This document shows, one piece after another, positions 26,473 to 35,915 of a DNA stretch of 44,277 nt. Each line of letters begins with the position of its first letter. Position 1 is the stretch's first letter. The stretch covers positions 1 through 44,277 of the forward strand of contig CAWJFP010000018.1 in NCBI GenBank assembly GCA_963842155.1, given 5' to 3'. The stretch is from CAWJFP01 sp963842155. GTDB taxonomy: Bacteria > Pseudomonadota > Alphaproteobacteria > JACZXZ01. Under the pieces are notes generated by a model, which worked only from the letters and a program-made list of their open reading frames with translations, did not search any database and was not told the DNA's origin. The translations under genes were made by a program, and so were the position numbers.

Positions 26473-28101
26473 ATGAGCCGGCCAAGGCCGGGCGAAGAGC
26501 CCGCGCGAGAGCGGCCGGCGGGTCGGTCGCCGCCCAACGATCGTCTCCTCGCGGCACTCGAGCGGCTCGTCTTCGGCGGCGCGCTCTATCGCATGACCCT
26601 CGCGGGCGCGGTGGCGGCGCCGCTTCGCCTCAATGTCCCCTACCGGGCCGCGGGCGAGGCGCGGACGGGTGCGGCCATCCTGCGCGACAGCTTCGCGCTC
26701 GCGGGCGAGCAGGTCGAGGCGGCCGATCCCTGGACGGCACAAGGCGGCGAAGCCTGGCGCCAGGCGCTCGATGGCTTCGCCTGGCTCGCCGATCTGCGGG
26801 CCCTCGGCTCCGACGCGGCGCGCACCAAGGCGCGCGCGCTCGTCGATCGCTGGATCGAGCTGCATGGCGATTGGACGGAAGGCGCCTGGCGCGGCGACGT
26901 GCTGGCGCAACGCATCGCCGCGTGGCTCGGCGAGCATGATTTCTTCTGCGCCAGTGCCGGCGACGCTTTCCGCGCCCGCGTCTTCCGCAGCCTGGGCGGC
27001 CAGCTCCGCCACCTCGACCGGCTGGCGCGAATCGGCGGCCGCGCGCTCGGGCCGCCCGGCGCGCCGCGGCTCGCGGCTCTCGTCTCGCTCGCCTTGGCTC
27101 ATACCGTGCTGCCGGGACGGCGCGAGCGGCTCGACCGCGCGCTCGCGCTGCTGCTGCAGGAATGCGCGCGGCAGGTGCTGCCCGACGGCGGCCATTGCCA
27201 GCGCAGCCCCGCGCTCCAGCTCGCCTTGCTGCGCGAGCTGGTGGGCCTGCGCGCGGCACTCCTCGCCGGCCAGCAAGGGGTGCCCGAGGGCCTGCAGGGG
27301 GTGATCGACCGCATGGCGCCGATGCTGCGCTTCTTCCGCCATGGCGACGGCAGGCTCGCCTTGTTCAACGGCGCGGACGAGGGCGATGCGGCCGAGATCG
27401 ACGCCGTGCTCGGTCGCGCCGACGCCGGCGGCAAAGCGCCCGGCAACGCGCCCTATACGGGCTTTCAGCGCCTCGCCGCCGAGCGCACCGTCGTCATCGT
27501 CGACACCGGCGCGCCGCCGCGCGAAGGCGAGGGCGCCGCCCATGCCGGCACGCTCAGCTTCGAGCTCAGCCTCGGCCATGAGCGGCTCGTCGTGAATTGC
27601 GGCGCCCGGCGCCATCCGAGCGCCGCATGGAGCCTCGCGCAACGCGCCACCGCCGCCCATTCCACCCTGGTGCTGGCGGCCACCAACTCGGCCGAGCTCG
27701 ATCCCGCGGGCGGGCTCAGGCAGCGGCCGCGTCAAGTCCGATGCCGGCGCGAGGAGTCGGAGCACGCGATTTTCGTCGATGCGAGCCATGACGGCTATGT
27801 CGGGCGCTTCGGCGTGCTGCATCGCCGCTCGCTCTATCTCGCGCCGATGGGCGAGGATCTGCGCGGCGAGGATTGGCTGAGCCGCGTGCGGCCCGGCCCG
27901 TCGCTGCCCTTCGCCTTGCGCTTCCATCTCCATCCCGAGGTCAGCGCCTCGCTCGTCCAGGACCGCTCGGCCGTCATCCTGCGCCTCGCAAGCGGGGCGG
28001 GCTTCCGCCTCGACGTCGCGGGCGGCCAGCTCGCGCTCGCCGAGAGCATCTATCTGGGCGAGCGCGGCCCCCCGCGGCGCTCGGAGCAGCTCGTGGTCGA
28101 G
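26473..28101 (+). CDS. Heparinase II/III family protein, C-terminus replaced at a junction
   Basis: About 543 residues of a heparinase II/III-like protein. It has a helical N-terminal toroid (about 20-290) and a beta-rich C-terminal part with TVVIVDTGAPP, SLGHERLVVNCGA and AAHSTLVLAATNSAEL. This gene typically follows rpe in alphaproteobacteria, where its substrate is unknown. The start ATG at 26473 gives MSRPRPGEEP. The open frame continues to 28287, but from about codon 544 (SKHATAYRQLSLLLRRPPGRE) it is ATP synthase alpha sequence, so the native end, normally tens of residues more, is missing. Confidence 0.88.
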
Positions 28102-28113
28102 AGCAAGCACGCG
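28096..28113. other. Junction of alphaproteobacterial and foreign DNA
   Basis: Upstream codons (RRSEQLVVE) fit the heparinase family. Downstream codons (SKHATAYRQLSLLLRRPPG) fit the middle of AtpA, in the same frame. GC content, codon use and gene families all change here. No direct repeat, tRNA gene or IS end marks the point, which favours a misassembly over an integration site. Confidence 0.8.
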
Positions 28114-28735
28114 ACGGCGTATCGCCAACTCTCGCTGCTGCTGCGGCGTCCGCCGGGACGGGAGGCCTATCCGGGCGATGTCTTCTATCTTCATTCGCGC
28201 CTGCTCGAGCGGGCCGCGAAGTTGTCCGACGAGTTCGGCGGTAAGCTCCCTCACCGCATTGCCGATTATCGAAACACAGGCCGGTGACGTCTCGGCCTAC
28301 ATTCCCACCAATGTGATCTCGATCACAGACGGCCAGATCGTGCTCGATGCCGACCTTTTCTGATTCGGGGAGCCGGCCCGCGGTTAACGTCGGCCTCTCG
28401 GTCTCGCGCGTGGGGTTTTCCGCGGCCGTCAAGGCGATGAAACAGGTGGGCGGAACGTTGAAGCTGGACCTGGCTCAGTACCGCGAGATGGCGGCGTTCG
28501 CGCAATTCGGGTCCGAACTCGATCCCGCGAGTCAACGCCTGTTGCATCGAGGGGAACGGCTGACTGAATGTTCAAGCAGAACCAATACGATCCATTGCCA
28601 ATGGAGAAAGAGGTTCTGATTATCTTTGCTGCCAACGAGGGTTATTTCGACAAGCTGGGGAAAGTCTCCCAGGTCAAGTCGTTCGAGCGCGGGCTCTATA
28701 CCTTTATCGATGCGAAACATAAGGATCTGCTCTGA
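28102..28735 (+). pseudogene. atpA: ATP synthase F1 alpha subunit, partial and frameshifted
   Basis: Three reading frames joined in order reproduce the AtpA C-terminal half. They are AYRQLSLLLRRPPGREAYPG and FYLHSRLLERAAKLSD; then LTALPIIETQAGDVSAYIP to DGQIVLDADLF; then SRPAVNVGLSVSRVG to HRGERLTE; and finally IIFAANEGYFDKLGK to FIDAKHKDLL. Single-base changes are needed near 28,243, 28,363 and 28,570. The N-terminal half is missing at the junction at 28,100 and the last residues are lost where IS630 sequence begins. No other atp genes are present, so this is a fragment, not a working locus. Confidence 0.85.
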
Positions 28736-29667
28736 CCAAAGTCCGAAGCAAACGCGAGATCAGTGACGACCGGGGTTTTGTGGCAAGTTGGAGCAGGCGA
28801 TTTACCGAACAGCGCATCGCGGGACTCTACAGCCGGCATTTGGGACAAGTCGCCACGGTGCTCACCCCGGAACTGGAGGCACGGATTCTGGAGGCGACAC
28901 GGCGTGCGCCGAGGGGTGGAGCAACCCACTGGAGTACGCGCAAACTCGGAGCGCATCTGGACGTCAGCCACATGATGGTGGCACGGGTGTGGCGTAAGCA
29001 CGGACTCCAGCCGCATCGCATGGATCGATACATGGCCTCGAACGATCCGGATTTCGGGAAGAAGGCCGCCGACATTATTGGGTTGTATCTGAACCCGCCC
29101 GCGCATGCCGCGGTGTTCAGTGTGGATGAAAAGACCGCCATCCAGGCCCTGGATCGCAAGGATCCAATTCTGCCGCTTTCCCCAGGACGAGCAGAACGGC
29201 ACGGCTTCGAGTACTTTCGCCACGGCACCTTGTCGCTGTATGCCGCCTTCAACACCAAGACCGGCGAGGTGCTCGGCAAAACGGCTGCGCGGCACACCTC
29301 GGCCGAGTTCGTCGCGTTCCTCACAGACCTGGTGATTGATCAGCCCCGCGGCAAAGAGATTCATGTGATCGCCGACAACCTCTCGGCTCACAAGAGCAGG
29401 CCGGTCACGGACTTCTTGGCGGTGCATCCCCAGGTTCACTTGCACTTCACTCCAACCTACTCTTCATGGCTGAATCAAGTCGAACTTTGGTTCGGCAAAA
29501 TCGAACGCGACGTCATCGCGCGAGGCGTATTCACTTCCGTCTCCGACCTGAAGAGAAAGCTCTTGCAATACATCCGTCAGTACAACAAATCGCCCCGTAC
29601 CGTGAAGTGGAAATATGCCGATCCATCGCGCCATATCAGTACACAATCAGTTGGTACAGGCCACTAG
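28736..29667 (+). pseudogene. IS630 family transposase, 5'-truncated
   Basis: From GTG 28780 the frame gives 295 residues, and it is open back to about 28,738 (SKREISDDRGFVASW). It contains the DDE catalytic core: Asp in FSVDEKTAIQALDR, Asp in VIADNLSAHK and Glu in SSWLNQVELWFGKIERDVI. THWSTRKLGAHLDVSH is the second helix-turn-helix region. Full IS630 transposases of this type are longer, so the first helix-turn-helix (roughly 50 residues) is missing and replaced by the atpA remnant. No left terminal inverted repeat is visible. Probably an inactive remnant. Confidence 0.85.
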
Positions 29668-29671
29668 TTGC

Positions 29672-29704
29672 GTTTCCCCCGTCCAGGAGACAGCCGGGGG
29701 AAAC
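29672..29704. terminator. Hairpin between IS630 remnant and glmM
   Basis: A perfect 10-bp inverted repeat (GTTTCCCCCG / CGGGGGAAAC) with a 13-base loop lies five bases after the transposase stop and about 230 bases beyond the glmM stop on the other strand. It could be a shared transcription end or part of the IS right end. Confidence 0.4.
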
Positions 29705-29802
29705 CAATTGTAGATAATCCAACCGGGGGCGACAAGGTACTGCGTACGCCTTTATTCGCCGAACGGCCTCTCCGAACCTTCGGAGTTGCGCCCTGGCGCA
29801 GT

Positions 29803-29835
29803 AAAGGCTGGACGCAGTCCCTGCGCACGCTTTTA
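29803..29835. repeat. Dispersed repeat module shared with 40,902-40,931
   Basis: AAAGGCTGGACGCAGT (29803-29818) and GCGCACGCTTTTA (29823-29835) both recur at 40,902-40,931 as exact reverse complements, but in swapped order relative to each other. This marks a palindromic intergenic repeat family present at two distant places in the right half. Confidence 0.6.
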
Positions 29836-29935
29836 TTGCCGACACCCCGGCCAGCCCGGGAGGCGGCATCTCCGGGAGGAGTTGGACCCATTTCCCGGGT
29901 AGCGCGCTCGCGCAAAAAAGCGCACGCAGTACCGA

Positions 29936-31293
29936 TCATCCTGCACCGATGCTGTGCTCGATGGCGCGGACGATCGCGGAGGCGTTCCGCTCCACCTCCT
30001 CGTCGCGTTTCCGCCTCGACCATGACGCGGGCCAGAAGTTCGGTCCCGCTGTAGCGCACCACGATCCGTCCGGAGTTGCCCAAGCGTTTCTCGCTCGCCC
30101 GGATCTGCGTCCATCACCTGCGGCAGACTCTCGAGCGGCACCTTTTCCCGGACTCGCACGTTGCGAATGGTCTGGGGAAAGACCTCCAGCCCCTCCACCA
30201 GTTCCTCCAGCGTCCGCCGCTCGTCGGCCATGATGCGGAGAATCTGCAAAGCGGTGAGCAGGCCGTCGCCGGTGGTGGCCAGGTCCCGGAAGATCACATG
30301 CCCGGACTGTTCTCCTCCCAGGTTGGAGCCGGAGCGCAGCATCTCATCGAGAACATACTTGTCGCCCACCGGCGTGCGCAACAGCTTCAAACCCTCGCGC
30401 GCCAAGGCGAGTTCCAGGCCGAGGTTGGACATCACCGTTCCCACCACGGCGTCCCCTCGCAGAGTGCCGTGCCGCTTCATGTAGCGGCTCGCGGCCAGCA
30501 GCACGCCGTCGCCGTCCACCACACGGCCCGTCCCGGTCACAAACAGGGCCCGGTCGGCATCGCCGTCAAAGGCCACTCCCAGGTCGGCCTTCTCCTGAAG
30601 GACAGCGCGCTGGAGATTTTCCAAATGAAGCGACCCGCAACCGAGATTGATATTCCTGCCGTCCGGCTGGTCAGACAAGAATTCTCAGTTCCATCCCGAG
30701 GCCGGAAAATACTTCGCGGGCCACAGCCGAAGCCGAACCGTTGGCGCAATCGATCACCAGTTTCGGTCCGGGCAGGCTCCAGGACGATGGCGCCGCGCTG
30801 CGGAGAAAATCAATGTATTTTCTGACCAGAAGACGATTCGGGTCTAGTGCCAGGCGGCCGGGCCTTGGGGCCGGAACCTGTTTGCCAGCGCCGAAAGATT
30901 TCCTCCTCGATCTCCTTTTCTTCCTCATCCGGCAGCTTGTAGCCGGTGGAGGCGAAGACCTTGATGCCGTTGTCGTGATAAGGATTGTGAGAAGCCGAAA
31001 TCATCACCCCGGCGGCGAAGCCCTCCGAGGCGGTGAGATAAGCCAGGCCCGGAGTGGTCATGACTCCCACCGCCAGGATTTCCGCTCCGCTTCCTTTAAT
31101 CCGCCGGCCACAGTTTCCGCGATCCAGCGGCTGGACTCGCGCGTGTCCTCGCCGATGATGACCCGGGGCTGCGGAGCTTTCTATGGAGATATCGTCCCAA
31201 GCACAGGCCGGCGGCAAAGATGGTGGCGGGATCGAGCGGCGCCTCTCCGGCTACGCCGCGAATGCCGTCCGTGCCAAACAGCTTCTTCTCCAT
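29936..31293 (-). CDS. glmM: Phosphoglucosamine mutase, several frameshifts
   Basis: Converts glucosamine-6-phosphate to glucosamine-1-phosphate for peptidoglycan. Pieces in three frames reassemble the family in order: MEKKLFGTDGIRGVAGEAPL; VIIGEDTRESS; GVMTTPGLAYLTAS; the active-site loop MISASHNPYHDNGIKVF; VIDCANGSAS; GVAFDGDADRALFV; SNLGGEQSGHVIF; and GRIVVRYSGTELLARVMVE. About six indels are required (near 31,185, 31,100, 30,880, 30,675, 30,110 and 30,005). The total span (1,358 bases) matches a normal gene of about 450 codons. An essential gene this broken suggests sequence error. It is the last gene of cdaA-cdaR-glmM. Confidence 0.88.
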
Positions 31294-31319
31294 GAATTGA
31301 GCCCCTTAGAGAAATGCCG

Positions 31320-32020
31320 CTACTCGGCGACGAAGCTAGGCTCGCCCCGCGTATCCCTGGTGCGCTCCGCCCTTTCTATTTCCACCGTAACCTCCACGGC
31401 TCTGGGTTGCAGCGAAGCGCACCAGCGGATCCGGGACATACACATTCGTCACGAAAGTCTTGTTAGCGGCCAGTTGGGTCAAGTCGACCGGATCGGTTGA
31501 TGCCGCCGTGATCGGACTCACATGGCTGCTGGGTCCCGCAATTCGCGCCAGGGATGGTTTCAGATGGAACTCTTTCACGCGATAGCCCGGAGCCGGCTCT
31601 CCGGAAAACTGCGGATCAATGGGAACCTCCTTGGAGGCAGTCCGTTCCAAAGTGACCCTCACTTCGGAAGGGATCAACTCCACGACTTGCAAGGGGGCGG
31701 GAGCCGCAACGCTGGCGGGGTCGAGAGAAAACGTGTGTTCGCCCGGCCTGCTGGACGGCGCCACGTTCACCCGGACCACAAAGTCGCCGGGCGTCGGCCC
31801 GCCGCACCGCATGGCTGGGGCCTCGCGCCCACAGTTGGACGCTGGGTTGTTCGGTCAACACTTCCAGGTTGGCCGGCACGTTGATGAACTCCAGCGGAAC
31901 CCGGAAGGTGGCCTCCGTGACGGGATCGCTGCCCACGGCGGCCCACAGCGCCACGGCCAGCGCCAGCGACAGCAGCTTCAACCCCACGTTTTCCGTGAAA
32001 AGCTTGCGCAGCCAGTTCAT
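31320..32020 (-). CDS. cdaR: YbbR-domain protein CdaR, frameshifted
   Basis: About 233 residues. The N-terminal membrane anchor is NVGLKLLSLALAVALWAAVG, followed by YbbR-type beta repeats (FRVPLEFINVPANLEVL; GDFVVRVNVAPSSRPGEHTF; VVELIPSEVRVTLER; KTFVTNVYVPDPLVRF; AVEVTVEIERA). CdaR binds and modulates the diadenylate cyclase CdaA at the membrane. Frame changes are needed near 31,793 and 31,395; the corrected stop is TAG at 31,322-31,320. It lies 21 bases after cdaA and 26 bases before glmM, the classic cdaA-cdaR-glmM order. Confidence 0.85.
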
Positions 32021-32041
32021 AAGCGATTTCGCATGGTCATG

Positions 32042-32902
32042 CTATCGGAAGGGGTGGGTGGCGTCCCTTCCAAAAGCGGGCGGGCCGTCCGGCGTGCCGG
32101 GCGGCGCCGGAGCGGAGGCGGGCGATAAGGGATGCTGGAATATCTCACTCAGGCGCTGCGCCAGCCGCTCTGCCGGGATATTCAACTCGATGGAACCGCT
32201 GATGGCCAGCGAGATGGCTCCGGTCTCTTCCGAGACCGTTACGGCCACCGCGTCGGTCTCCTCGGTGATGCCGATGGCTGCCCGGTGCCGGGTGCCGAGC
32301 TGAGTCCCCAGAATGGGGTTGACGCTCAGCGGCAGGAAACAGGCCGCAGCCACAATCTTGTCCTTGCGAATGATTACCGCGCCGTCGTGCAGAGGAGAGC
32401 CCGGCTGAAAGATGGATATCAGCAAATCGTAGCTCAACTGGGCCTGCAGCGGGATGCCGCTTTCCGTGTAGGTGCGAAGACCGGTGTCGCGCTCGAGCAC
32501 AATGAGCGCGCCGATTTTCTGAGAAGAAAACAGGGCGGCGGCCATCACGATATCCTCGGAAGCTTGCCGCACCTCGATGGAAGAGAACCGCGTGGTGAAC
32601 GGATTGCGCCCGATCTTGGCCAGCGCCCTCCGAATCTCAGCCTGGAACAACACGATCAGGGCAAAGACCAGGTAGGGGAAAATTTTGTCCAGCAGCCACT
32701 GAATCGTCTGCAATCGCGCCCACAGCGCCCCGTAGTAGACCAGCACCAGCAGGCCCACTCCCAGCAGGATTTGGACGGCCCGCGTCCCTTTGACGATCAA
32801 CAGGATCTGGTAAATGACAAAGGCCAGGATCAGGATGTCTACTACCGCCGCCACCGTCAACTGTGGCAACTGGCTGAAGAGTGCGGGCATCAGGAAGGCC
32901 AT
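32042..32902 (-). CDS. cdaA: Diadenylate cyclase CdaA
   Basis: A 286-residue membrane enzyme that makes cyclic di-AMP from two ATP. Three N-terminal transmembrane helices (about 15-90) precede a DAC domain with GALIVLERDTGL, the catalytic DGA (173-175, SPLHDGAVII) and RHR (205-207, LGTRHRAAIGI) motifs, and SEETGAISLA. The ATG at 32902 is preferred; a TTG four codons earlier is also in frame. The frame is intact, unlike cdaR and glmM. CdaA is characteristic of Firmicutes and also found in acidobacteria, and not expected in an alphaproteobacterium. Confidence 0.93.
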   Translation of the reverse strand: MAFLMPALFSQLPQLTVAAVVDILILAFVIYQILLIVKGTRAVQILLGVGLLVLVYYGALWARLQTIQWLLDKIFPYLVFALIVLFQAEIRRALAKIGRNPFTTRFSSIEVRQASEDIVMAAALFSSQKIGALIVLERDTGLRTYTESGIPLQAQLSYDLLISIFQPGSPLHDGAVIIRKDKIVAAACFLPLSVNPILGTQLGTRHRAAIGITEETDAVAVTVSEETGAISLAISGSIELNIPAERLAQRLSEIFQHPLSPASAPAPPGTPDGPPAFGRDATHPFR

Positions 32903-33093
32903 AGGGTCTCTCAAATGAAAATTGCATTGCTATTGTAACGTAGGCGAGGGAGGCGAGAAAGGATCAAATCAGAAGTCAGAAGCCAGAAGTCAGACGGGAC
33001 TTCCCCCTCCTCTTTTTGAGTAAGGATCACATTCTACAGCACATAGGCGTATTTTGGGGCTTATTGTGTAGGCATGTAATATAGATATTCCTC

Positions 33094-33122
33094 TTGACAA
33101 TATAGTTTTACTATGGTATCTA
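33094..33122 (+). promoter_or_regulatory. Near-consensus sigma-70 promoter of the IS1634-type transposase
   Basis: TTGACA (33094-33099), a 17-base spacer, and TATCTA (33117-33122). The start codon is at 33130, so transcription would begin at or next to the ATG, giving a leaderless message. Confidence 0.6.
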
Positions 33123-33129
33123 TAAACGC

Positions 33130-34725
33130 ATGTATATCGCCGTCGTCCCCAACCGCTCCTCGCCGCCGGCCATTCTCCTTCGCGAATCCTTCCGCCTCCG
33201 CGGCAAAGTCCGCTCCCGCACCCTCGCCAATCTCTCCCACTGGGAACCGGCTCGCATCGCAGCCCTCCGTCGCGCCCTGCGCGGCGACTTTGATCATCTC
33301 ACCGCCGTCGATCCCACGCTCGGTCCCGTCTTTGGTCTCCTGTATGCCCTCAAAACGATCGCCGACGAAGTCGGCCTGACGGCGGCCCTGGGCCGGTCCC
33401 GTCTGGGCAAGCTGGCGTTGTTGCTGGTGCTGGCACGCCTGGCTCATCAGGGGTCCCGCTTGTCCGCCGTGCGCTGGGCTCAGGATCAGGCCGTAGCGGA
33501 AGTGCTCGGCATTGCCCGCTTCGACGAGGACGATCTCTACACCGCTCTGGACGACCTGTGCGCCCGGCAAGAAACCATCGAGCAGGCGCTGTACCAGCGC
33601 TACCTGCGCCGCCGGGGAGCGCCGCCCGCGCTGTTTCTCTATGACGTGACCAGCAGCTATCTGGAAGGCGAACACAACGCTCTGGGCGAGTATGGCTACA
33701 ACCGCGATGGCAAGCGCGGCAAGCTCCAGATCGTGATCGGGCTGTTGGCCGACAGGGAGGGAGAGCCGCTGGCGGTGCGAGTCTTCGCTGGCAACACCGC
33801 CGATCCGGTGACGGTGGCCGATCAGATCCGTGTGGTGAAAGAGCAGTTCGGCGTGGAAGAGTTGGTATTCGTGGGAGACCGGGGGATGGTGAAGAGCAAA
33901 GGGAAGCAGGCACTGCAGGAGGCGGGGCTGCGCTACATCACGGCGCTGACCGATCCGCAGATTCGCCGACTGCTGGCCGAGGGGACGCTGCAGCTAAGCT
34001 TGTTCAGCGAACAGGTCTGTGAGGTGGAGGCGGACGGGGTGCGGTACGTGCTGCGCAAGAACCAGGCAGAGGCGGCGCGAGAGCGGCATCGGCTGGAGGA
34101 CAAGATGGCCCGGCTGGGCGCCAAGATCGAGCAGCGCAATCAACGCGTGCAGGCCTTCCCGCGCTGCCGTCCGGAGGCTGGACTGCGGCAACTGCAGCCC
34201 TGGATCGCACGCCACAAGCTGACGGCTCTGGTGAGCTTGGGGCTGCAAGGGCAGAGGCTGGTTCTGCTGCGGAACGAGGCGGCGATCACACGGGCCATGG
34301 AACTGGCGGGCTGCTATGTGGTGACGACCGACGTGCCCCAACAGCAGATGAGCGGGCAGGCGGTCCATGACAGCTACGTCGGCTTGCAGAAAGTGGAGCG
34401 GGACTTCCGCACCCTCAAGACCGGGCTGCTGGAAGTGCGGCCGGTCTTTGTGCGCAAAGAGAGCCGCACGCGCGGCCACGTCTTCAGTTGCCTGCTGGCG
34501 CTGAAAATCAGTCGCGAGATCCAGCGAAGGCTCCAAGCTGCCTTCGGCACCACGGATGCCAATCCGCACGCCATCACGCTGCCGGATGCGATGGCCTCGC
34601 TGGGCCGCCTCTGTCTGCTCCACTACCCCATCAACGGCACCACCACGGTAACGCGCCTGCCACAGTCCGACGCCCATCAGAAGGAAATCCTTCAGGCGCT
34701 CGGTGTGGCGCTCCCGGAAATGTAG
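33130..34725 (+). CDS. IS1634-type (IS4 superfamily) transposase
   Basis: A 531-residue intact DDE transposase. Likely catalytic residues are Asp in LFLYDVTSSYLEG, Asp in LVFVGDRGMVK and Glu in VGLQKVERDFRTLKTG, with the long beta-strand insertion usual for IS4 relatives between them. KRGKLQIVIGLLADREGEPL is a family signature. The gene carries its own promoter and lacks frameshifts, so the element may still be active. I could not find convincing terminal inverted repeats, so element ends are undefined. It lies between cdaA and a truncated vapC. Confidence 0.9.
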   Translation: MYIAVVPNRSSPPAILLRESFRLRGKVRSRTLANLSHWEPARIAALRRALRGDFDHLTAVDPTLGPVFGLLYALKTIADEVGLTAALGRSRLGKLALLLVLARLAHQGSRLSAVRWAQDQAVAEVLGIARFDEDDLYTALDDLCARQETIEQALYQRYLRRRGAPPALFLYDVTSSYLEGEHNALGEYGYNRDGKRGKLQIVIGLLADREGEPLAVRVFAGNTADPVTVADQIRVVKEQFGVEELVFVGDRGMVKSKGKQALQEAGLRYITALTDPQIRRLLAEGTLQLSLFSEQVCEVEADGVRYVLRKNQAEAARERHRLEDKMARLGAKIEQRNQRVQAFPRCRPEAGLRQLQPWIARHKLTALVSLGLQGQRLVLLRNEAAITRAMELAGCYVVTTDVPQQQMSGQAVHDSYVGLQKVERDFRTLKTGLLEVRPVFVRKESRTRGHVFSCLLALKISREIQRRLQAAFGTTDANPHAITLPDAMASLGRLCLLHYPINGTTTVTRLPQSDAHQKEILQALGVALPEM

Positions 34726-34812
34726 GCAGCAGGCCGACGCCCAGTTCTAAACGGCAACTCCAATGCACCGAAAAAGTTACAACCGAAATCCCGCCTCAAA
34801 GAAAAAGGAAGC

Positions 34813-35058
34813 TCCGTCCGACGACTGCAACGCAAACCCCTGCTGTCGACTGATGGCGCCACAGGGGACATCTTTGGCAGCCTGGCCGCGCAGATCAGGG
34901 CTGACGGTAGACAACACCGTTACCGCGTTCAGGACCTCTGGCTCGCCAGCCAAGCGCTCCAACATGCCTGCCAACTACTGACGCGGAACCATCATGACTT
35001 CGAGGATATCCCGGGGCTCGACCTGGTGTTGTACCAACTGGCCGGCGACAGAACTTAA
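34813..35058 (+). pseudogene. VapC-type PIN-domain toxin, 3' remnant
   Basis: An open frame without a start codon encodes about 81 residues ending at TAA 35,056-35,058. It includes RVQDLWLASQALQHACQLL and TRNHHDFEDIPGLDLV, the C-terminal half of VapC PIN nucleases with the second acidic pair. The N-terminal half with the first catalytic Asp is missing, apparently lost at the IS1634-type insertion 90 bases upstream. No VapB is visible. Confidence 0.65.
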
Positions 35059-35083
35059 AGGTGGGGAAAAGGGGCCAGCCTGA

Positions 35084-35128
35084 GAGTCTATCGGAGATAA
35101 GGAATCTGGAACTAAGAATAAATTCCTT
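35084..35128. repeat. Partial copy of a palindromic element (see 37,247)
   Basis: GAGTCTATCGGAGATA followed by AGGAATCT matches the outer arm of the element at 37,247-37,356. A short inverted repeat (TAAGGAAT / ATTCCTTA) follows. The 260 bases from here to the cytochrome gene show no other feature. Confidence 0.5.
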
Positions 35129-35321
35129 ACAACGCCGTACTGCTCCACCGTCGTTTCCTCATAATCTCCCCCTTTCGTTTCTTCGGTACGATGTAGTAAT
35201 GACGCGCCATCCCCCTTCACCGTCCGGTCGATTGCAGCGCTCAACCATCAGCATTCGGCTTTTTAGAGCACGGCTGAGGCAGGCGTTTTATTACGCGAAT
35301 CCGACTAACCGCTACCGTCCT

Positions 35322-35915
35322 TCAACGGCAAGCTCCGAGACGGCATAGCACCAGTTCCCAATCCTTCGGATGGTCAGAGCGAACAAAAAAGAATCCTTTC
35401 CGATTCGGCATTTGGACCTTCGGCAGAGTCTGGGCATTCATCACGTCGGTCTCTTTGATGATGCCGTCCTTAAAGAGCAGAAAGGCGGTCACCGCGTACA
35501 CCTGGTCGGCGCTCAGTGTCCCTTCCGCCCCTTTGGGCATGGCGCGGTGGATATAGTCCCATACCGACGTCGCAAATGGCCAAAAAGCCCCAACGCTTTT
35601 ATCTGGCAAAAGGGTGGTGAGCGTGTCTCTGTGTCCCCACAGCGAGGGAGTGTTAATGTTATAGGCGGGGGAGCCAGAGCCTTCCCCGTTCGCTCCGTGG
35701 CAGGTGGCGCACTGCGCATAGATCCGCGCACCTTCCTGGGCGGTTCCGTTCCCGGGGGGGAGTCCCTTTCCGTCGGGACTGATAGCGATGTCCCAGGCCC
35801 GGATTTCTTCCGCGCTGGGAGTCCCGCCTAAGCCGTAAGTCGGGCCCTGCGCCAGCGCCGTGCCCCAGGCAGCCGCCAGCATCGCTGGCAGGAGAAGATT
35901 AAGCAAATAGCGCAT
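35322..35915 (-). CDS. c-type cytochrome subunit of a sulfite/sulfane dehydrogenase (SoxD/SorB-like)
   Basis: A 197-residue exported protein with signal peptide MRYLLNLLLPAMLAAAWG, cleaved near ALA. It has one heme c site, CATCH at residues 69-73 (YAQCATCHGANGEG), and a likely axial Met in HRAMPKGAEG. The ATG at 35915 has AGGGAGGG in front of it and lies inside the end of the upstream gene (17-base overlap), so the two are translationally coupled. It should take electrons from the molybdenum subunit in the periplasm. Confidence 0.85.
   Translation of the reverse strand: MRYLLNLLLPAMLAAAWGTALAQGPTYGLGGTPSAEEIRAWDIAISPDGKGLPPGNGTAQEGARIYAQCATCHGANGEGSGSPAYNINTPSLWGHRDTLTTLLPDKSVGAFWPFATSVWDYIHRAMPKGAEGTLSADQVYAVTAFLLFKDGIIKETDVMNAQTLPKVQMPNRKGFFFVRSDHPKDWELVLCRLGACR

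Noticed and set aside
26308..28254. 648-codon minus-strand frame opposite the heparinase
   Set aside because: It runs across the heparinase-atpA junction without any domain and is another GC-driven shadow.
33000..34800. Terminal inverted repeats for the IS1634-type element
   Set aside because: I compared the flanks at about 33,000-33,130 and 34,726-34,830 and found no convincing match, so no element boundaries are given.
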